Source: Actinomycetes bacterium
GTDB taxonomy: Bacteria > Bacillota > Sulfobacillia > Sulfobacillales > JAIMBI01
Direction: 5' to 3'
DNA: 64,000 bases
Assembly: GCA_023565505.1 (NCBI GenBank)
Contig: JAIMBI010000006.1
Location: 62,001 to 126,000 of the forward strand
This document shows, one piece after another, positions 16,511 to 25,984 of this stretch (positions are counted from its first letter, which is position 1; every line of letters starts with the position of its first letter). Position numbers and translations under genes: made by a program. The notes beneath the pieces are model-generated. The model saw only the letters and a program-made list of their open reading frames with translations. It did no database searches and had not been told where the DNA came from.

Positions 16511-18607
16511 ATGGGCGTGAGGGACATGGACACCATGCGGGCGCGCTGGGAGCGGTTCTTCGCCCCCCGCAGCCTTGCCGTGGTGGGCGCCAGCCAGGAT
16601 CCGAGCCGGATCGGCGGGCGGCCCATCGCGTACTCGTTGAAGGCCGGGTTCGCCGGCCGCATCTACCCAATCAACCCCAAGTACGACCGGATACAGGGGC
16701 TCAAGGCGTGGCCGAGTCTGGCCGCGGTGCCGGAGCCGGTCGACGTGGTGGTCGTGGCCGTGGGTCAAAGCCAAGTGGAGCAGGTGATCCGCGAGGGGGC
16801 CGGCAAGGTCGGGGGCTACGTGGTGTTCTCCGCCGGTTACAAGGAGACCGGGGAGGCGGGGCGGCTCGCCGAGGAACGCCTCGCCCGCCTGGTGGCCGAC
16901 CAGGGCGCGGTGTTGCTCGGCCCCAACTGTCTCGGCTTCATCGCCGCCGACGCCGGCGCCTATCCGACCTTCACCTCGGGCTTCGAGGACGTCGAGCCCG
17001 TCCGCGGCGGGGGCGTGGCCATCGTGACCCAGAGCGGCGCCTTCGGCGCGTATCTGCTGCGGCTGGCCACGGAGCGGGGGATCGGGGCGAGCAACTGGGT
17101 GTCGACGGGCAACGAGGCGGGGTTGACGGTCGCCGACCTCATCGCCTATTACGCCGAGGACCCGGGGACGCGCATCATCTGCGCCTACCTGGAGGGTGTC
17201 CGCGACGGACCGCGTTTTTTGGAGGCGCTCGAGCGGGTCGACCGGGCCGGCAAACTGCTCATCGTGGTCAAGGTGGGGCGCACCGAGCGGGGGGCGCAGG
17301 CCGCCCGGTCCCACACCGGATCGCTGGTCGGGTCGGACGCGGCGTTCGACGCGGCACTCCGCGGGCACCGGGCGGTCCGGGCCGAGTCGGTGCGGGAGAT
17401 GTTGGAACTCGCGGAGGCGGCCGCGATCGGCGGCGTGCCGCGGGGGCGACGCTACGGGATCGTCACGGTGTCCGGTGGCGCCGGCATCCTGATGGCCGAT
17501 GCGGCCCTGGCCGCCGGCCTGGAGCTCCCCGAGATGCCGCCGGCGGTCACCGAGCCGGTCCTGGCGCGGGTTCCCTTCGCCGCCCCCTACAACCCCGTGG
17601 ACATCACCGCCCAGACGATCAACGAACCGGACCTGCTCGCGTCGACGCTCCGCGCCATGGTCGAACACGTCGACCTGGACGCCCTGGCCGTGTTCCTGAG
17701 CCACGTGATCGCCGCGCCGTCGCTGGCGGACACGCTGGTCGACGCGTTCCGCGCCGTGCGGGAGCGATCGGACCTGCCCCTGCACTTGGTGGGGTTCGCC
17801 CCCGAAGCCGTGCGGCGCCGATACCGGGAACTCAACGTCCTCCTCGTCGAGGACCCCGCCGCCGCCGTGGCGCTGGTGGCCAAGCTCGCGGCCGTGGCCG
17901 ACGCGACGGGTCCCTCCGCCGCGACCACCGGCGGCGAGGATCCGGGAGCCCCGGCGACGGGGGAGGAATGGGCCGTCAAGGCGTGGCTCCGGGACCTGGG
18001 CCTCCCCGTGCCGGAGGGGCGGCGTGTCGGCCGGCCCGAGGACGCGGCGGAGGCGGCGGCGGCCGTCGGGTTCCCCGTGGCGGTCAAGCTCCAGGGGGAG
18101 GGCCTGCTGCACAAGACCGAGCACGGCGCCGTCCGTCTCGGCCTGACCGGTCCCGAGGCGGTGGCCGCGGCGGCAGAGGCGCTGTGGGCCCTGGGGGAGC
18201 GGCTGGGGCTGGAGGGCCCGTCGCTGTTGATCGAAGCGATGGCGCCGCCGGGCGAGGAGCTCCTCGTGAGTGTCCGACGCGACCCGGTGTTCGGCCCGCT
18301 GCTTATCTTCGGACTGGGCGGCATCTGGACCGAGGTCCTGCGCGACGTGCGGACGGAACTGGCGTCGGCATCGGAAAAGCGGCTGGCGGAGGGGCTCCGG
18401 GCGCTCCGGGGGGCCGGAGTCCTGCTCGGGGCGCGGGGCGGACCGTCCTACGACCTCGACGCGCTGGCCCGGTTCCTTGGGCGCGTGGGACGCGTGGGGG
18501 CCGGGCTCCTGTCCCGCGATCCCGACGCTATGGAGTTGGAGCTCAACCCGGTACGCGTCAGCGTCGACGGCATCCGCATCCTGGACGCGGTGCTGTACCG
18601 GCGCTGA
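16511..18607 (+). CDS. ADP-forming acyl-CoA synthetase, fused alpha-beta (copy 1)
   Basis: Single-chain NDP-forming acyl-CoA ligase: carboxylate + CoA + ATP to acyl-CoA + ADP + Pi. Order: N-terminal CoA-binding domain (residues 10-130, AVVGASQDPSRIGGRP), two ligase domains (130-450) with phospho-His near 268 in RSHTGSLVG, then an ATP-grasp domain (480-690) with HKTEHGAVRLGL and LLIFGLGGIWTEVLRDV. 698 residues is the normal fused length. It belongs to the first acyl-CoA operon and probably activates the operon's carboxylate. Two paralogues occur at 23.9 and 46.1 kb. Confidence 0.92.
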   Translation: MGVRDMDTMRARWERFFAPRSLAVVGASQDPSRIGGRPIAYSLKAGFAGRIYPINPKYDRIQGLKAWPSLAAVPEPVDVVVVAVGQSQVEQVIREGAGKVGGYVVFSAGYKETGEAGRLAEERLARLVADQGAVLLGPNCLGFIAADAGAYPTFTSGFEDVEPVRGGGVAIVTQSGAFGAYLLRLATERGIGASNWVSTGNEAGLTVADLIAYYAEDPGTRIICAYLEGVRDGPRFLEALERVDRAGKLLIVVKVGRTERGAQAARSHTGSLVGSDAAFDAALRGHRAVRAESVREMLELAEAAAIGGVPRGRRYGIVTVSGGAGILMADAALAAGLELPEMPPAVTEPVLARVPFAAPYNPVDITAQTINEPDLLASTLRAMVEHVDLDALAVFLSHVIAAPSLADTLVDAFRAVRERSDLPLHLVGFAPEAVRRRYRELNVLLVEDPAAAVALVAKLAAVADATGPSAATTGGEDPGAPATGEEWAVKAWLRDLGLPVPEGRRVGRPEDAAEAAAAVGFPVAVKLQGEGLLHKTEHGAVRLGLTGPEAVAAAAEALWALGERLGLEGPSLLIEAMAPPGEELLVSVRRDPVFGPLLIFGLGGIWTEVLRDVRTELASASEKRLAEGLRALRGAGVLLGARGGPSYDLDALARFLGRVGRVGAGLLSRDPDAMELELNPVRVSVDGIRILDAVLYRR

Positions 18608-18642
18608 CGCGGTCGGGCGGTTGCGAGGAAGGAGGGACCGCC

Positions 18643-19821
18643 ACGTTCGAGGAGACCGCAGCACAGCGCGAGGTGGTGGAGGCCGTCCGGGTGTTCGCCG
18701 AGCGGGAGATCCGGCCGCTCGCGGCGGCGTATGAGCGTGAAGACCGCTACCCCTTCGAGCTGGTCGAGAAGATGAAGGAGATGGGGCTGTTCGGCGCCAT
18801 CATCCCGCAGGAGTACGGCGGACTCGGGCTGGACTACGTGACCTACGCGCGGATCATCGAGGAGATCGCGCGGGTGTGGATGAGCGTCGCCGGGATTCTG
18901 AACAGCCACCTCATCATGGCCTGGGCGGTGCTGACCTACGGGACCGAGGCGCAGCGGCGCCACTACCTGCCGCGGTTCGCCACCGGTGAACGCCGGGGTG
19001 GGCTGTGCCTGACCGAGCCGGACGCGGGTTCGGACGTGCAGGGCATCCGCACGACGGCCCGGCGCGACGGCGACGGGTATCGCCTGAACGGCGCCAAGAT
19101 GTTCATCACCAACGGACGATACGGGGACACCTACCTGGTGCTCGCGCGCACGGACCCCGCGGCGACGCCCCCGCGGCGCGGCATGAGCCTGTTCGTGGTC
19201 GAGAAGGGGCCGGGTTTCGTCGTGCTGCGGGACATCCCCAAGCTCGGCTACCGGGGCGTGGAGACCTGCGAGATCCGCTTCGAGGACATGTACGTCCCGG
19301 CCGACAACCTGGTGGGCGGCGAGGAAGGGCAGGGCTTCCGCCAGGTGCTCGGCGCGCTGGAGGTGGGGCGCATCAACGTCGCCGCCCGCGGCGTGGGGCT
19401 GGCCCGGGCGGCTTTCGAGGCGGCGATTCGCTATGCCGACCAGCGGCGGGCGTTCGGCCAGCCGATCGCCGAGTTCGAGCTCATCCAGAAGAAGCTGGCG
19501 TGGATGGCGACCAAGATCGAGGCGGCCCGGCTGCTCACGCTGCGCGCGGCGGAGCGGAAGGCACGGGGCGAACGGGCCGACCTCGAGGCCGGGATGGCGA
19601 AACTCTTCGCCACCGAGACGGCCCAGGAGGCGGCCCTGGAAGCGATGCGGATCCACGGAGGCTACGGGTACACAGAGGACTTCCCCGTCGAACGCTATTA
19701 CCGCGACGCGCCGCTGCTGGTCATCGGCGAGGGGACGAACGAGATCCAGGAGACGGTCATCGCCCGTCAGCTCCTGCGGCGCCTCCGGGCGGGCGAGGAT
19801 CCGGGGGGGTGGGGCCCGTGA
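18643..19821 (+). CDS. Acyl-CoA dehydrogenase with apparent ACG start
   Basis: FAD-dependent acyl-CoA dehydrogenase of about 392 residues. Visible motifs: LCLTEPDAGSDVQGI, FITNGRYGDTYLV, RRAFGQPIAEFELIQ, and the C-terminal GEGTNEIQETVIARQLL with the catalytic-region Glu. No ATG, GTG or TTG lies at the expected start. A strong AGGAGGG is followed after 6-7 nt by ACG-TTC-GAG, and the protein then aligns with family N-termini (FEETAAQREVVEAVRVFAER). ACG is therefore the likely start, unless the base is an error for ATG. In-frame GTG codons inside the first helix lack a ribosome site. Its stop overlaps the next gene. Confidence 0.88.
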   Translation, partial: TFEETAAQREVVEAVRVFAEREIRPLAAAYEREDRYPFELVEKMKEMGLFGAIIPQEYGGLGLDYVTYARIIEEIARVWMSVAGILNSHLIMAWAVLTYGTEAQRRHYLPRFATGERRGGLCLTEPDAGSDVQGIRTTARRDGDGYRLNGAKMFITNGRYGDTYLVLARTDPAATPPRRGMSLFVVEKGPGFVVLRDIPKLGYRGVETCEIRFEDMYVPADNLVGGEEGQGFRQVLGALEVGRINVAARGVGLARAAFEAAIRYADQRRAFGQPIAEFELIQKKLAWMATKIEAARLLTLRAAERKARGERADLEAGMAKLFATETAQEAALEAMRIHGGYGYTEDFPVERYYRDAPLLVIGEGTNEIQETVIARQLLRRLRAGEDPGGWGP

Positions 19822-21182
19822 CGTTGGCCGAACAGATGGTGGACTTCGCCTGGAGGCTCCGTCCGGAGGACATCCCCGAGTCCGTGCGGGCCGCCGCCCG
19901 GCTGCACGTCGCGGACACCGTGGGCGTCGCGATGGCCGCGTCCCGCGAACCGTGGGCCGCCGCCGTCCTCGCCCTGGCCCGAAGCCGTGAGACCGCCGCC
20001 GGAGCGACGGTGTGGGTCACCGGCAGTCGGGCGGCACCCGAGACCGCGGCCCTGGTCAACGGCACCCTGGCGCACGGACTCGACTACGACGACACCCACG
20101 TGGCCGCCGTCGTCCATCCCAGCGCGGCCGTGGTCCCCGCGGCGGTGGCGGCCGCGGAGGCTGCGGGATCGGCGGGGCGCGACGTGCTCGCGGCGGTGGT
20201 GGCGGCCTACGAGACCGTGGCGCGGCTCGGCATGGCCGCGGCCGGGGCCTTTCATGCCCGGGGATTCCATCCCACCGGGGTCCTGGGCGTGTTCGGGGCC
20301 ACGTTGGCCGCGGCCCGGCTGTTCGGGTTGACGGCCGAGCAGGCGGTGGCGGCGTTGGGGGTGGCGGGCAGCCAGGGAGCGGGCCTCCTGGAGTTCCTGG
20401 CCAACGGTTCGGGGACCAAGCGTCTGCATCCGGGGTGGGCGGCCCACGGGGGAATCCTGGCGGCGCTGTTGGCGGCGGAGGGTTTCACGGGGCCGGCCAC
20501 GGTGTTGGAGGGACGATACGGACTCTTCCCCACCCACCTGGGGGACGGGTGGGCACCGCCGGCCGACGTCTTCGCGGATCTCGGCACCGTGTGGGAGACC
20601 GAGCGGATTGCGTGCAAGGCGTACCCGTCCTGCCACTTCACGCACGCCTTCGTGGACGCCGCGCTCCAACTGCGCGAGGAGGTCGACCCCGCCGCGATCG
20701 TCGCCATCACGCTCAGGGCGGCCGCGGGCATCGTACCGGTCGTGCTCGAACCGTGGGAGGGGAAGCTTCGGCCCGACACCCCCTACGCGGCCAAGTTCAG
20801 CCTCCCCTATTGCGTCGCCGCGGCGTTCCGGGACGGGCACCTCGGTCTCGGCCAGTTCGACCCCGCGGCCATCCGCCGGCCCGACGTGCTGGCGCTGGCG
20901 GCACGGTGCCGGTACGCGTTCGATCCGGAGGCGGACTATCCCCGCACCTTTGCGGGCTGGGTCGAGGTGGAGACGACGGACGGCCGGCGGCTCGAGCGTC
21001 GCGTGCACCAGGTGCGCGGGCTGCCGGAACGCCCGCTGACGCGCGCCGAGGTGGCGGCGAAGTTCCAGGACAATCTGGCCTATGCCGGCCGGGCCGGGGC
21101 CGCGCCCGCCCTCTGGCGCGCGCTTGAGACGCTCGACGCCGAGGATGGGATGAGCGCCGTGGTCGCCCTCTTCCGGTCCTGA
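19818..21182 (+). CDS. MmgE/PrpD family protein
   Basis: 454-residue protein of the 2-methylcitrate dehydratase/aconitate decarboxylase family. The family motif GTLAHGLDYDDTHVAAVVHP is at about residue 75; the middle has FHPTGVLGVFGATLAAARLFG and GSGTKRLHPGWAAHGG, and the lid region has CKAYPSCHFTHAF. GTG start in a 4-nt overlap with the acyl-CoA dehydrogenase. Family members dehydrate or decarboxylate tricarboxylic or related hydroxy-acids. Its placement inside a beta-oxidation operon suggests the substrate is a dicarboxylic or branched acid rather than a plain fatty acid. No methylcitrate synthase or methylisocitrate lyase is adjacent. Confidence 0.87.
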   Translation: MTLAEQMVDFAWRLRPEDIPESVRAAARLHVADTVGVAMAASREPWAAAVLALARSRETAAGATVWVTGSRAAPETAALVNGTLAHGLDYDDTHVAAVVHPSAAVVPAAVAAAEAAGSAGRDVLAAVVAAYETVARLGMAAAGAFHARGFHPTGVLGVFGATLAAARLFGLTAEQAVAALGVAGSQGAGLLEFLANGSGTKRLHPGWAAHGGILAALLAAEGFTGPATVLEGRYGLFPTHLGDGWAPPADVFADLGTVWETERIACKAYPSCHFTHAFVDAALQLREEVDPAAIVAITLRAAAGIVPVVLEPWEGKLRPDTPYAAKFSLPYCVAAAFRDGHLGLGQFDPAAIRRPDVLALAARCRYAFDPEADYPRTFAGWVEVETTDGRRLERRVHQVRGLPERPLTRAEVAAKFQDNLAYAGRAGAAPALWRALETLDAEDGMSAVVALFRS

Positions 21183-21206
21183 GGGCGGCCGGCGGCAGGA
21201 AGGGGG

Positions 21207-22001
21207 ATGAGACCGATGACCACGCTCGACGTGGCGTTTGCGGGCGACGAGGGCACCATCATGGTGGTCCGGCTGAACCGTCCCGAGGTCCTCAACGCGA
21301 TGAACACCCGCATGATGGAGGAGATGCTCGCGCTCTTCCGCGAACAGGCGTCCAACGACGCCCTGCGCGCGGCGGTCATCACGGGAGCCGGCGGGCGGGC
21401 GTTCTCCACCGGTGCCGACCTCAAAGAGCGGGACACGTTCACCGAGGCCGACTGGCGCCGACAGCACCGGCTGGCCGAGGAGAAGATGCTCGCGGTCCGG
21501 GACTTCCCGGTGCCGGTCATCGCCGCGGTGGAAGGCTACGCCTACGCCGGAGGATGCGAGCTGGCGCTCATGTGCGACTTCATCGTGGCGGGCACCTCCG
21601 CCCGGTTCGCGCTGACCGAGGTCCGGCGCGGCATCGTGCCGGGGGGCGGCGGATTGCAGAACCTGCCGCGGGCCATCGGGGTGCGCCGGGCCAAGGAGTT
21701 GGTCTACACCGGCCGGCCCCTGGACGCCGCGACCGCCTACGCCTGGGGTCTCGTCAACCGCGTCGTGCCCGACGGCGAGGCGCTGGCCACGGCCCTGGCC
21801 ATCGCGGAGGAGATCGCCGCCAGCGCGCCGCTCGCGGTGCGGATGGCCAAGGTCGCGCTGACGCTTGGCCCCGACGCCGACTTCCGCACCGGCTACGCGC
21901 TGGACATCGCGTCGCACTACGCGCTGATCGGCACGGAGGATCGCCGGGAGGGCGTCCGGGCGTTCAACGAGAAGCGGCCGCCGCGCTGGCAGAACCGCTG
22001 A
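21207..22001 (+). CDS. Enoyl-CoA hydratase (both catalytic Glu present)
   Basis: 264-residue crotonase. Oxyanion-hole segment FSTGADLKERD, first catalytic Glu in YAGGCELALMCDFIVAG, second in ALTEVRRGIVPGGGG. This is the only one of the four crotonases here with both glutamates of classical enoyl-CoA hydratase. Two ATGs (21207, 21216) follow AGGAAGGGGG; the second gives the more typical MTTLDVAFAGDEG. It closes the enzyme part of the first acyl-CoA operon. Confidence 0.9.
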   Translation: MRPMTTLDVAFAGDEGTIMVVRLNRPEVLNAMNTRMMEEMLALFREQASNDALRAAVITGAGGRAFSTGADLKERDTFTEADWRRQHRLAEEKMLAVRDFPVPVIAAVEGYAYAGGCELALMCDFIVAGTSARFALTEVRRGIVPGGGGLQNLPRAIGVRRAKELVYTGRPLDAATAYAWGLVNRVVPDGEALATALAIAEEIAASAPLAVRMAKVALTLGPDADFRTGYALDIASHYALIGTEDRREGVRAFNEKRPPRWQNR

Positions 22002-22239
22002 ATCCCGGATCCGGCGGGCGGCGTCCGCGCGGCCGCCTCGCCGGCTCGGGGTGCCGGGCGGCCTCGGCGGGGCTGCCCGACCGCCGATTTCTCCTATCGA
22101 AAAGTTAATACCATATACGACGAGGCGTAGGATTCGGACGCTTCGGTCGCGAACCGCCGTCCACCGCCGGCTGCATACGCCGCGGCCCCTCGGCGTAGGG
22201 TGCAGCGCCGGATGTCAACCCGGAAGGGGTGGAAACCGC

Positions 22240-23619
22240 ATGACCGAGAGCACCCGTGCCGCCGCGATGATCGGTGCCCGAATGGATCGGCTGCCGATGA
22301 CGCGCGCGCAACTGGGCATGTTCGTCCTTCTCGCCATCTTCTCCGTCTTTGAGCTGGGGGACCTCAACACCTTCGCGTACGCCACGCCGGGACTCATCAA
22401 GACGTGGGGCCTCACCGTGCCCGTGATCGGGCAGATCACCTCGCTGACCTTCCTCGGCCTGTTCCTGGGGGCTTGGCTCGGCGGATACCTCTCCGACGTC
22501 TTCGGGCGCCGCCGGCTGCTCATCCTCACTATCACGTGGTTCTCGGTGTTCTCCCTCCTCAACGCCGTCGTCCAGACACCCGGCCAGTTGGAGCTGACCC
22601 GGTTCCTCACCGGCATGGGCCTGGGCTCGGAGATCATCAACACGTGGACGTACATGGGGGAGATGTTCCCCAAGACGCACCGCGGCCGCTACCAGTCGCT
22701 CGTGTTCGCGCTGGGCCTGATCGGGATTCCGCTGATGGCCTGGTGGGCCCGCACCGTGGTGCCGACGGGCCCCGACGGCTGGCGGTTCGTGTTCGTGGCC
22801 GGCGCCGTCGGGATCCTCACGCTGCCCTTCATCGGGGCCAACATCCCGGAGTCGCCCCGCTGGCTCGACACGAAGGGCCGCCATGACGAGGCGGACCGGG
22901 TGCTCCGGGCCATCGAGGCGCGCGTCGAGGCAGTCACGGGGCGGCGCTTGCCGGAACCCGTCCCCGAGGCCGTGGGGGAGATTGTGCCGTCGGTGCCCGT
23001 GGCGGAGCTCTTCCAGCGCCGCCTGATCCGGCGCACCGTCGTGGTCACGCTCGGCATGATGGCGAGCATCCTCGGCTTCTACGGCTTCTCCGCCTGGGTC
23101 CCCACCCTCTTGGTGAAGTCGGGCTACACGGAGCTGCAGAGTCTCACGTACACGTCCATCATCAGCCTCGGCGCCCCCGTCGGCGCCATCCTGGCGTGGC
23201 CGGTGACCGACCGCGTCGGGCGGCGGGTGATGGTGGGCGTGGTGGCGTTCGCCATCGCGCTGTGCGTGCTCCTGTACGGCATGAAGTTCAGCGTGGCGGC
23301 GGTGTTGGTGTTCGGGTTCCTGGTGGCGCTCTTCCTGCAGACCCAGACCACGCTGTTCTACGCCTACGCGTCCGAGGTGTTCCCGACGTACGTCCGGTCC
23401 ACCGGGTGGGGCTTCGCCAACGGCATGGGCCGCCTCGCCAACGTGGCCGGCGGCGTCCTGGTGGCGGCCATCTACGGAAGCCTCGGGTACATGGCCGTGT
23501 TCATCTTCGTCGCGCTCATGTTCGTCATCGAGGGCCTGCTGGTTCTCGTCTGGGGTGAGCAGACGGCCAAGCGCTCGCTCGAGGAGATCGGGGCGACGGA
23601 GGTCACGACCGCGGGCTGA
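22240..23619 (+). CDS. MFS transporter, metabolite/aromatic acid:H+ symporter type
   Basis: 459-residue transporter with about 12 membrane segments. The MFS loop motif appears as GGYLSDVFGRRRLLIL (segments 2-3), with a second at DRVGRRVMVG. The pattern PESPRWLDTKGRHDEA in the central loop is typical of the sugar/metabolite-symporter branch. The start follows GGAAGGGGTGG. The 238-nt gap upstream includes an AT-rich patch at about 22095-22122 (AAAGTTAATACCATATACGA) that looks like a separate promoter, so the gene may be regulated apart from the upstream enzymes. Likely imports the acid degraded by the flanking operons; substrate unknown. Confidence 0.88.
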   Translation: MTESTRAAAMIGARMDRLPMTRAQLGMFVLLAIFSVFELGDLNTFAYATPGLIKTWGLTVPVIGQITSLTFLGLFLGAWLGGYLSDVFGRRRLLILTITWFSVFSLLNAVVQTPGQLELTRFLTGMGLGSEIINTWTYMGEMFPKTHRGRYQSLVFALGLIGIPLMAWWARTVVPTGPDGWRFVFVAGAVGILTLPFIGANIPESPRWLDTKGRHDEADRVLRAIEARVEAVTGRRLPEPVPEAVGEIVPSVPVAELFQRRLIRRTVVVTLGMMASILGFYGFSAWVPTLLVKSGYTELQSLTYTSIISLGAPVGAILAWPVTDRVGRRVMVGVVAFAIALCVLLYGMKFSVAAVLVFGFLVALFLQTQTTLFYAYASEVFPTYVRSTGWGFANGMGRLANVAGGVLVAAIYGSLGYMAVFIFVALMFVIEGLLVLVWGEQTAKRSLEEIGATEVTTAG

Positions 23620-23664
23620 CCGTCGATCGGTTCGGTTCCACCGGACGGAATCCCGAGGTGCGGC

Positions 23665-23707
23665 ACAGGTCGGTCGGATATCCCGTCAGGGGGTCCGGCC
23701 GACCTGT
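23665..23707 (+). terminator. Stem-loop after the MFS gene (terminator or leader structure)
   Basis: 14-bp stem ACAGGTCGGTCGGA / TCCGGCCGACCTGT with one G-U pair and a 15-nt loop, located 46 nt after the MFS stop. No long T-run follows, so it is either a GC-type terminator or a structure in the leader of the downstream synthetase operon (170 nt away). Confidence 0.55.
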
Positions 23708-23877
23708 CGTGATCGGCCAAGCCTTGTCCGTCAAGGTCTCGCGGGTCGGCCGGGACGGGTGTCCGCGGCGCGTTTTCGCTGGACGGAAAAGCGGGTGAAT
23801 CGGCAGGAAAACACCCCGCGGCGACCCGAACTTAACGGGCGGTCGCGAGGCCGAAACCAGACGGAAGCGGGGACGGC

Positions 23878-25980
23878 ATGGACAGCTTGGCACGCATCCT
23901 GCGGCCGGAGAGCGTCGCGGTCATCGGGGCGTCCCGGGACGTCGACCGCATCAGCGGGCGGCCGGTGCATCTCCTGCGGCAGCACGGGTTCGGCGGGCGG
24001 ATCTACCCCGTGAACCCCAAGTACGACGAGATCGAAGGGCTTCGGGCGTATCCCCGGATCGCCGACGTCCCGGAGCCGGTGGACCTCGCCATCGTGGTGA
24101 CGCCCGCTCGGGCGGTGGTCGACGTGGTGCGGCAGTGCGCCGAGGCCGGCGTACGAGCGGCGCTGGTGCTGAGCTCGGGATTCGGCGAGGCGGGCGAGGA
24201 CGGGCGGGTGCTGGAGGAGGAGCTGCGCGGTATCCGGCGCACCAGTGCCATGCGGATCCTCGGACCCAACAGCGAAGGGTTCTTCAACGTCACGGCCGGC
24301 ATCCCCGCGGGCTTCAGCCCGGCGATGGACTATGAACGGGGTCTGACCGTGGCACGGCGCGGTCCGGTGGGCGTGGTCGCCCAGAGCGGCGGCATGGGCT
24401 TTGCGGTCTTCAACCGGGGCCTGGACCTGGGCCTTGGCTTCAGTCAGGTCATCAGCACCGGCAACGAGGTCGACCTGACGTTGGTCGACTACCTCGAGCA
24501 CCTCGTGGCGGACCCCGACACCCGGATCATCCTGGCGTTCGTCGAGGGCCTGCGCCAGGCACCGCGCCTGAAGGCGGTCGCCGAGGCGGCGCACGCCGCC
24601 GAAAAGCCGCTCATCGTCGCCAAAGTGGGGCGCACGGAGGCCGGTCGGCGGGCGGCCCGCTCGCACACGGGATCCCTGGTGGGGCGGGACGTCGTGTACG
24701 AGGCGGCCTTCCGCCAATGGGGGGTGCTGCGGGCGGACGACCTGGACGACCTGCTCGACTGGGCGATGTTCTTCAGCATCAATCGGCGGCCGGTGCACGG
24801 GCGCCGGGTGGCGGTGCTGACAGCGTCGGGCGGGGGCGGCGTCTGGTTGTCGGATTGGCTCGTGGCGTCGGGGCTCGAGGTGCCGGAGTTGGAGCCCGCC
24901 GTCCGGGAGCGTCTGGGGACGTTCGTACCGCCCTACGGGTCCACCGTCAACCCCGTCGACCTCACCGCCCAGGCGGCGTCCGGAGGCGGCCTGGAACGGG
25001 CCCTCGAGGTGCTGGGGCAGTCGGAACGGGTCGACGCGGTGGCGATGATCATGCCGCTTGCGCCCGAAGAGCGGACGGTCGCCCGCGGACCGGGCCTGAA
25101 GGCCGCGCTCGGGGCGCACCACAAGCCGGTGGTGAACTTCTCCTACCGTCTGCCGACCCCGCGGGCGGCCGCGGTGATGGAGGAACTCGGCATCCCGTCG
25201 TTCCCGAGCCCGGCGCGGACGGCCCGCGCGCTGGCCGCGGCGGCCCGGTGGCACACGTGGCGCCCGGCCGCCGGGGTGTCGCCGGCCGCGGACGCGCCGA
25301 CCCTGCCGCCGGGGCCGTGGACCGAGGCGGTCGTCAAAGCGGCTCTGGGCCGCGCGGGCATCCCGGTGACGCGGGAGATCCTCGCCCGGTCGGCGGACGA
25401 GGCGGTCGCCGCCGCCGAGGCGCTGGGGTATCCCGTGGCGGTGAAGGTCCAGTCCTCCGCGCTCGCGCACAAGAGCGACATCGGCGGTGTCCGGCTGAGG
25501 CTGCAGGACGCCGAGGCCGTGCGGCGGGCCTGGACGGCGGTGATGGAGGCGGCGGCCAAGGCGCGTCCGGACGTCCCCCTCGACGGCGTGTTGGTCCAGG
25601 AGATGGTGCCGGACGGCGTAGAGGTCATCGTAGGCACCACTGTGGACCCCGACTTCGGGCCGGTCGTCATGGTGGGTCTGGGCGGCGTCTTCGCCGAGGC
25701 GCTGGCGGACGTGGCGGTGCGCGTCGCCCCGGTGGATGCCGCGACGGCGCGGGAGATGTTGGGTGGTCTGCGCGGCCGGGCCCTGTTGGAAGGGGCCCGG
25801 GGACGGCCGGCGGCGGACGTCGAGGCGCTGGCGGCGGTGGTGGCCCGGATCTCGGCGGTCGCGGCGGCTTGGTCCGACACCGTGGCCCAGCTCGACCTGA
25901 ATCCCGTGATGGTGCACCCGCGGGGGCAGGGTGCCGTGGTGGTGGACGCGTGGGCGGTGCCGACGGAGAAGGGAGCGTGA
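23878..25980 (+). CDS. ADP-forming acyl-CoA synthetase, fused alpha-beta (copy 2)
   Basis: Same architecture as copy 1: CoA-binding domain (VIGASRDVDRISGRPVHLL), ligase domains with phospho-His near residue 263 in RSHTGSLVGRDVVYEAAFR, and C-terminal ATP-grasp domain with HKSDIGGVRLRLQDAE and VMVGLGGVFAEALADVAVR. 700 residues. It is the first gene of the second acyl-CoA operon (synthetase, crotonase, dehydrogenase, Fe-ADH-like, IclR, CoA-transferase). The Gly-Gly after HKSD is the consensus for the family, unlike copy 3. The acid activated is unknown. Confidence 0.92.
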   Translation: MDSLARILRPESVAVIGASRDVDRISGRPVHLLRQHGFGGRIYPVNPKYDEIEGLRAYPRIADVPEPVDLAIVVTPARAVVDVVRQCAEAGVRAALVLSSGFGEAGEDGRVLEEELRGIRRTSAMRILGPNSEGFFNVTAGIPAGFSPAMDYERGLTVARRGPVGVVAQSGGMGFAVFNRGLDLGLGFSQVISTGNEVDLTLVDYLEHLVADPDTRIILAFVEGLRQAPRLKAVAEAAHAAEKPLIVAKVGRTEAGRRAARSHTGSLVGRDVVYEAAFRQWGVLRADDLDDLLDWAMFFSINRRPVHGRRVAVLTASGGGGVWLSDWLVASGLEVPELEPAVRERLGTFVPPYGSTVNPVDLTAQAASGGGLERALEVLGQSERVDAVAMIMPLAPEERTVARGPGLKAALGAHHKPVVNFSYRLPTPRAAAVMEELGIPSFPSPARTARALAAAARWHTWRPAAGVSPAADAPTLPPGPWTEAVVKAALGRAGIPVTREILARSADEAVAAAEALGYPVAVKVQSSALAHKSDIGGVRLRLQDAEAVRRAWTAVMEAAAKARPDVPLDGVLVQEMVPDGVEVIVGTTVDPDFGPVVMVGLGGVFAEALADVAVRVAPVDAATAREMLGGLRGRALLEGARGRPAADVEALAAVVARISAVAAAWSDTVAQLDLNPVMVHPRGQGAVVVDAWAVPTEKGA

Positions 25981-25984
25981 GCCG

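Noticed and set aside
15632-18664. 1010-codon minus-strand open frame across the crotonase and synthetase
   Set aside because: Antisense shadow of genes with complete catalytic motifs and ribosome sites; no domain of its own.
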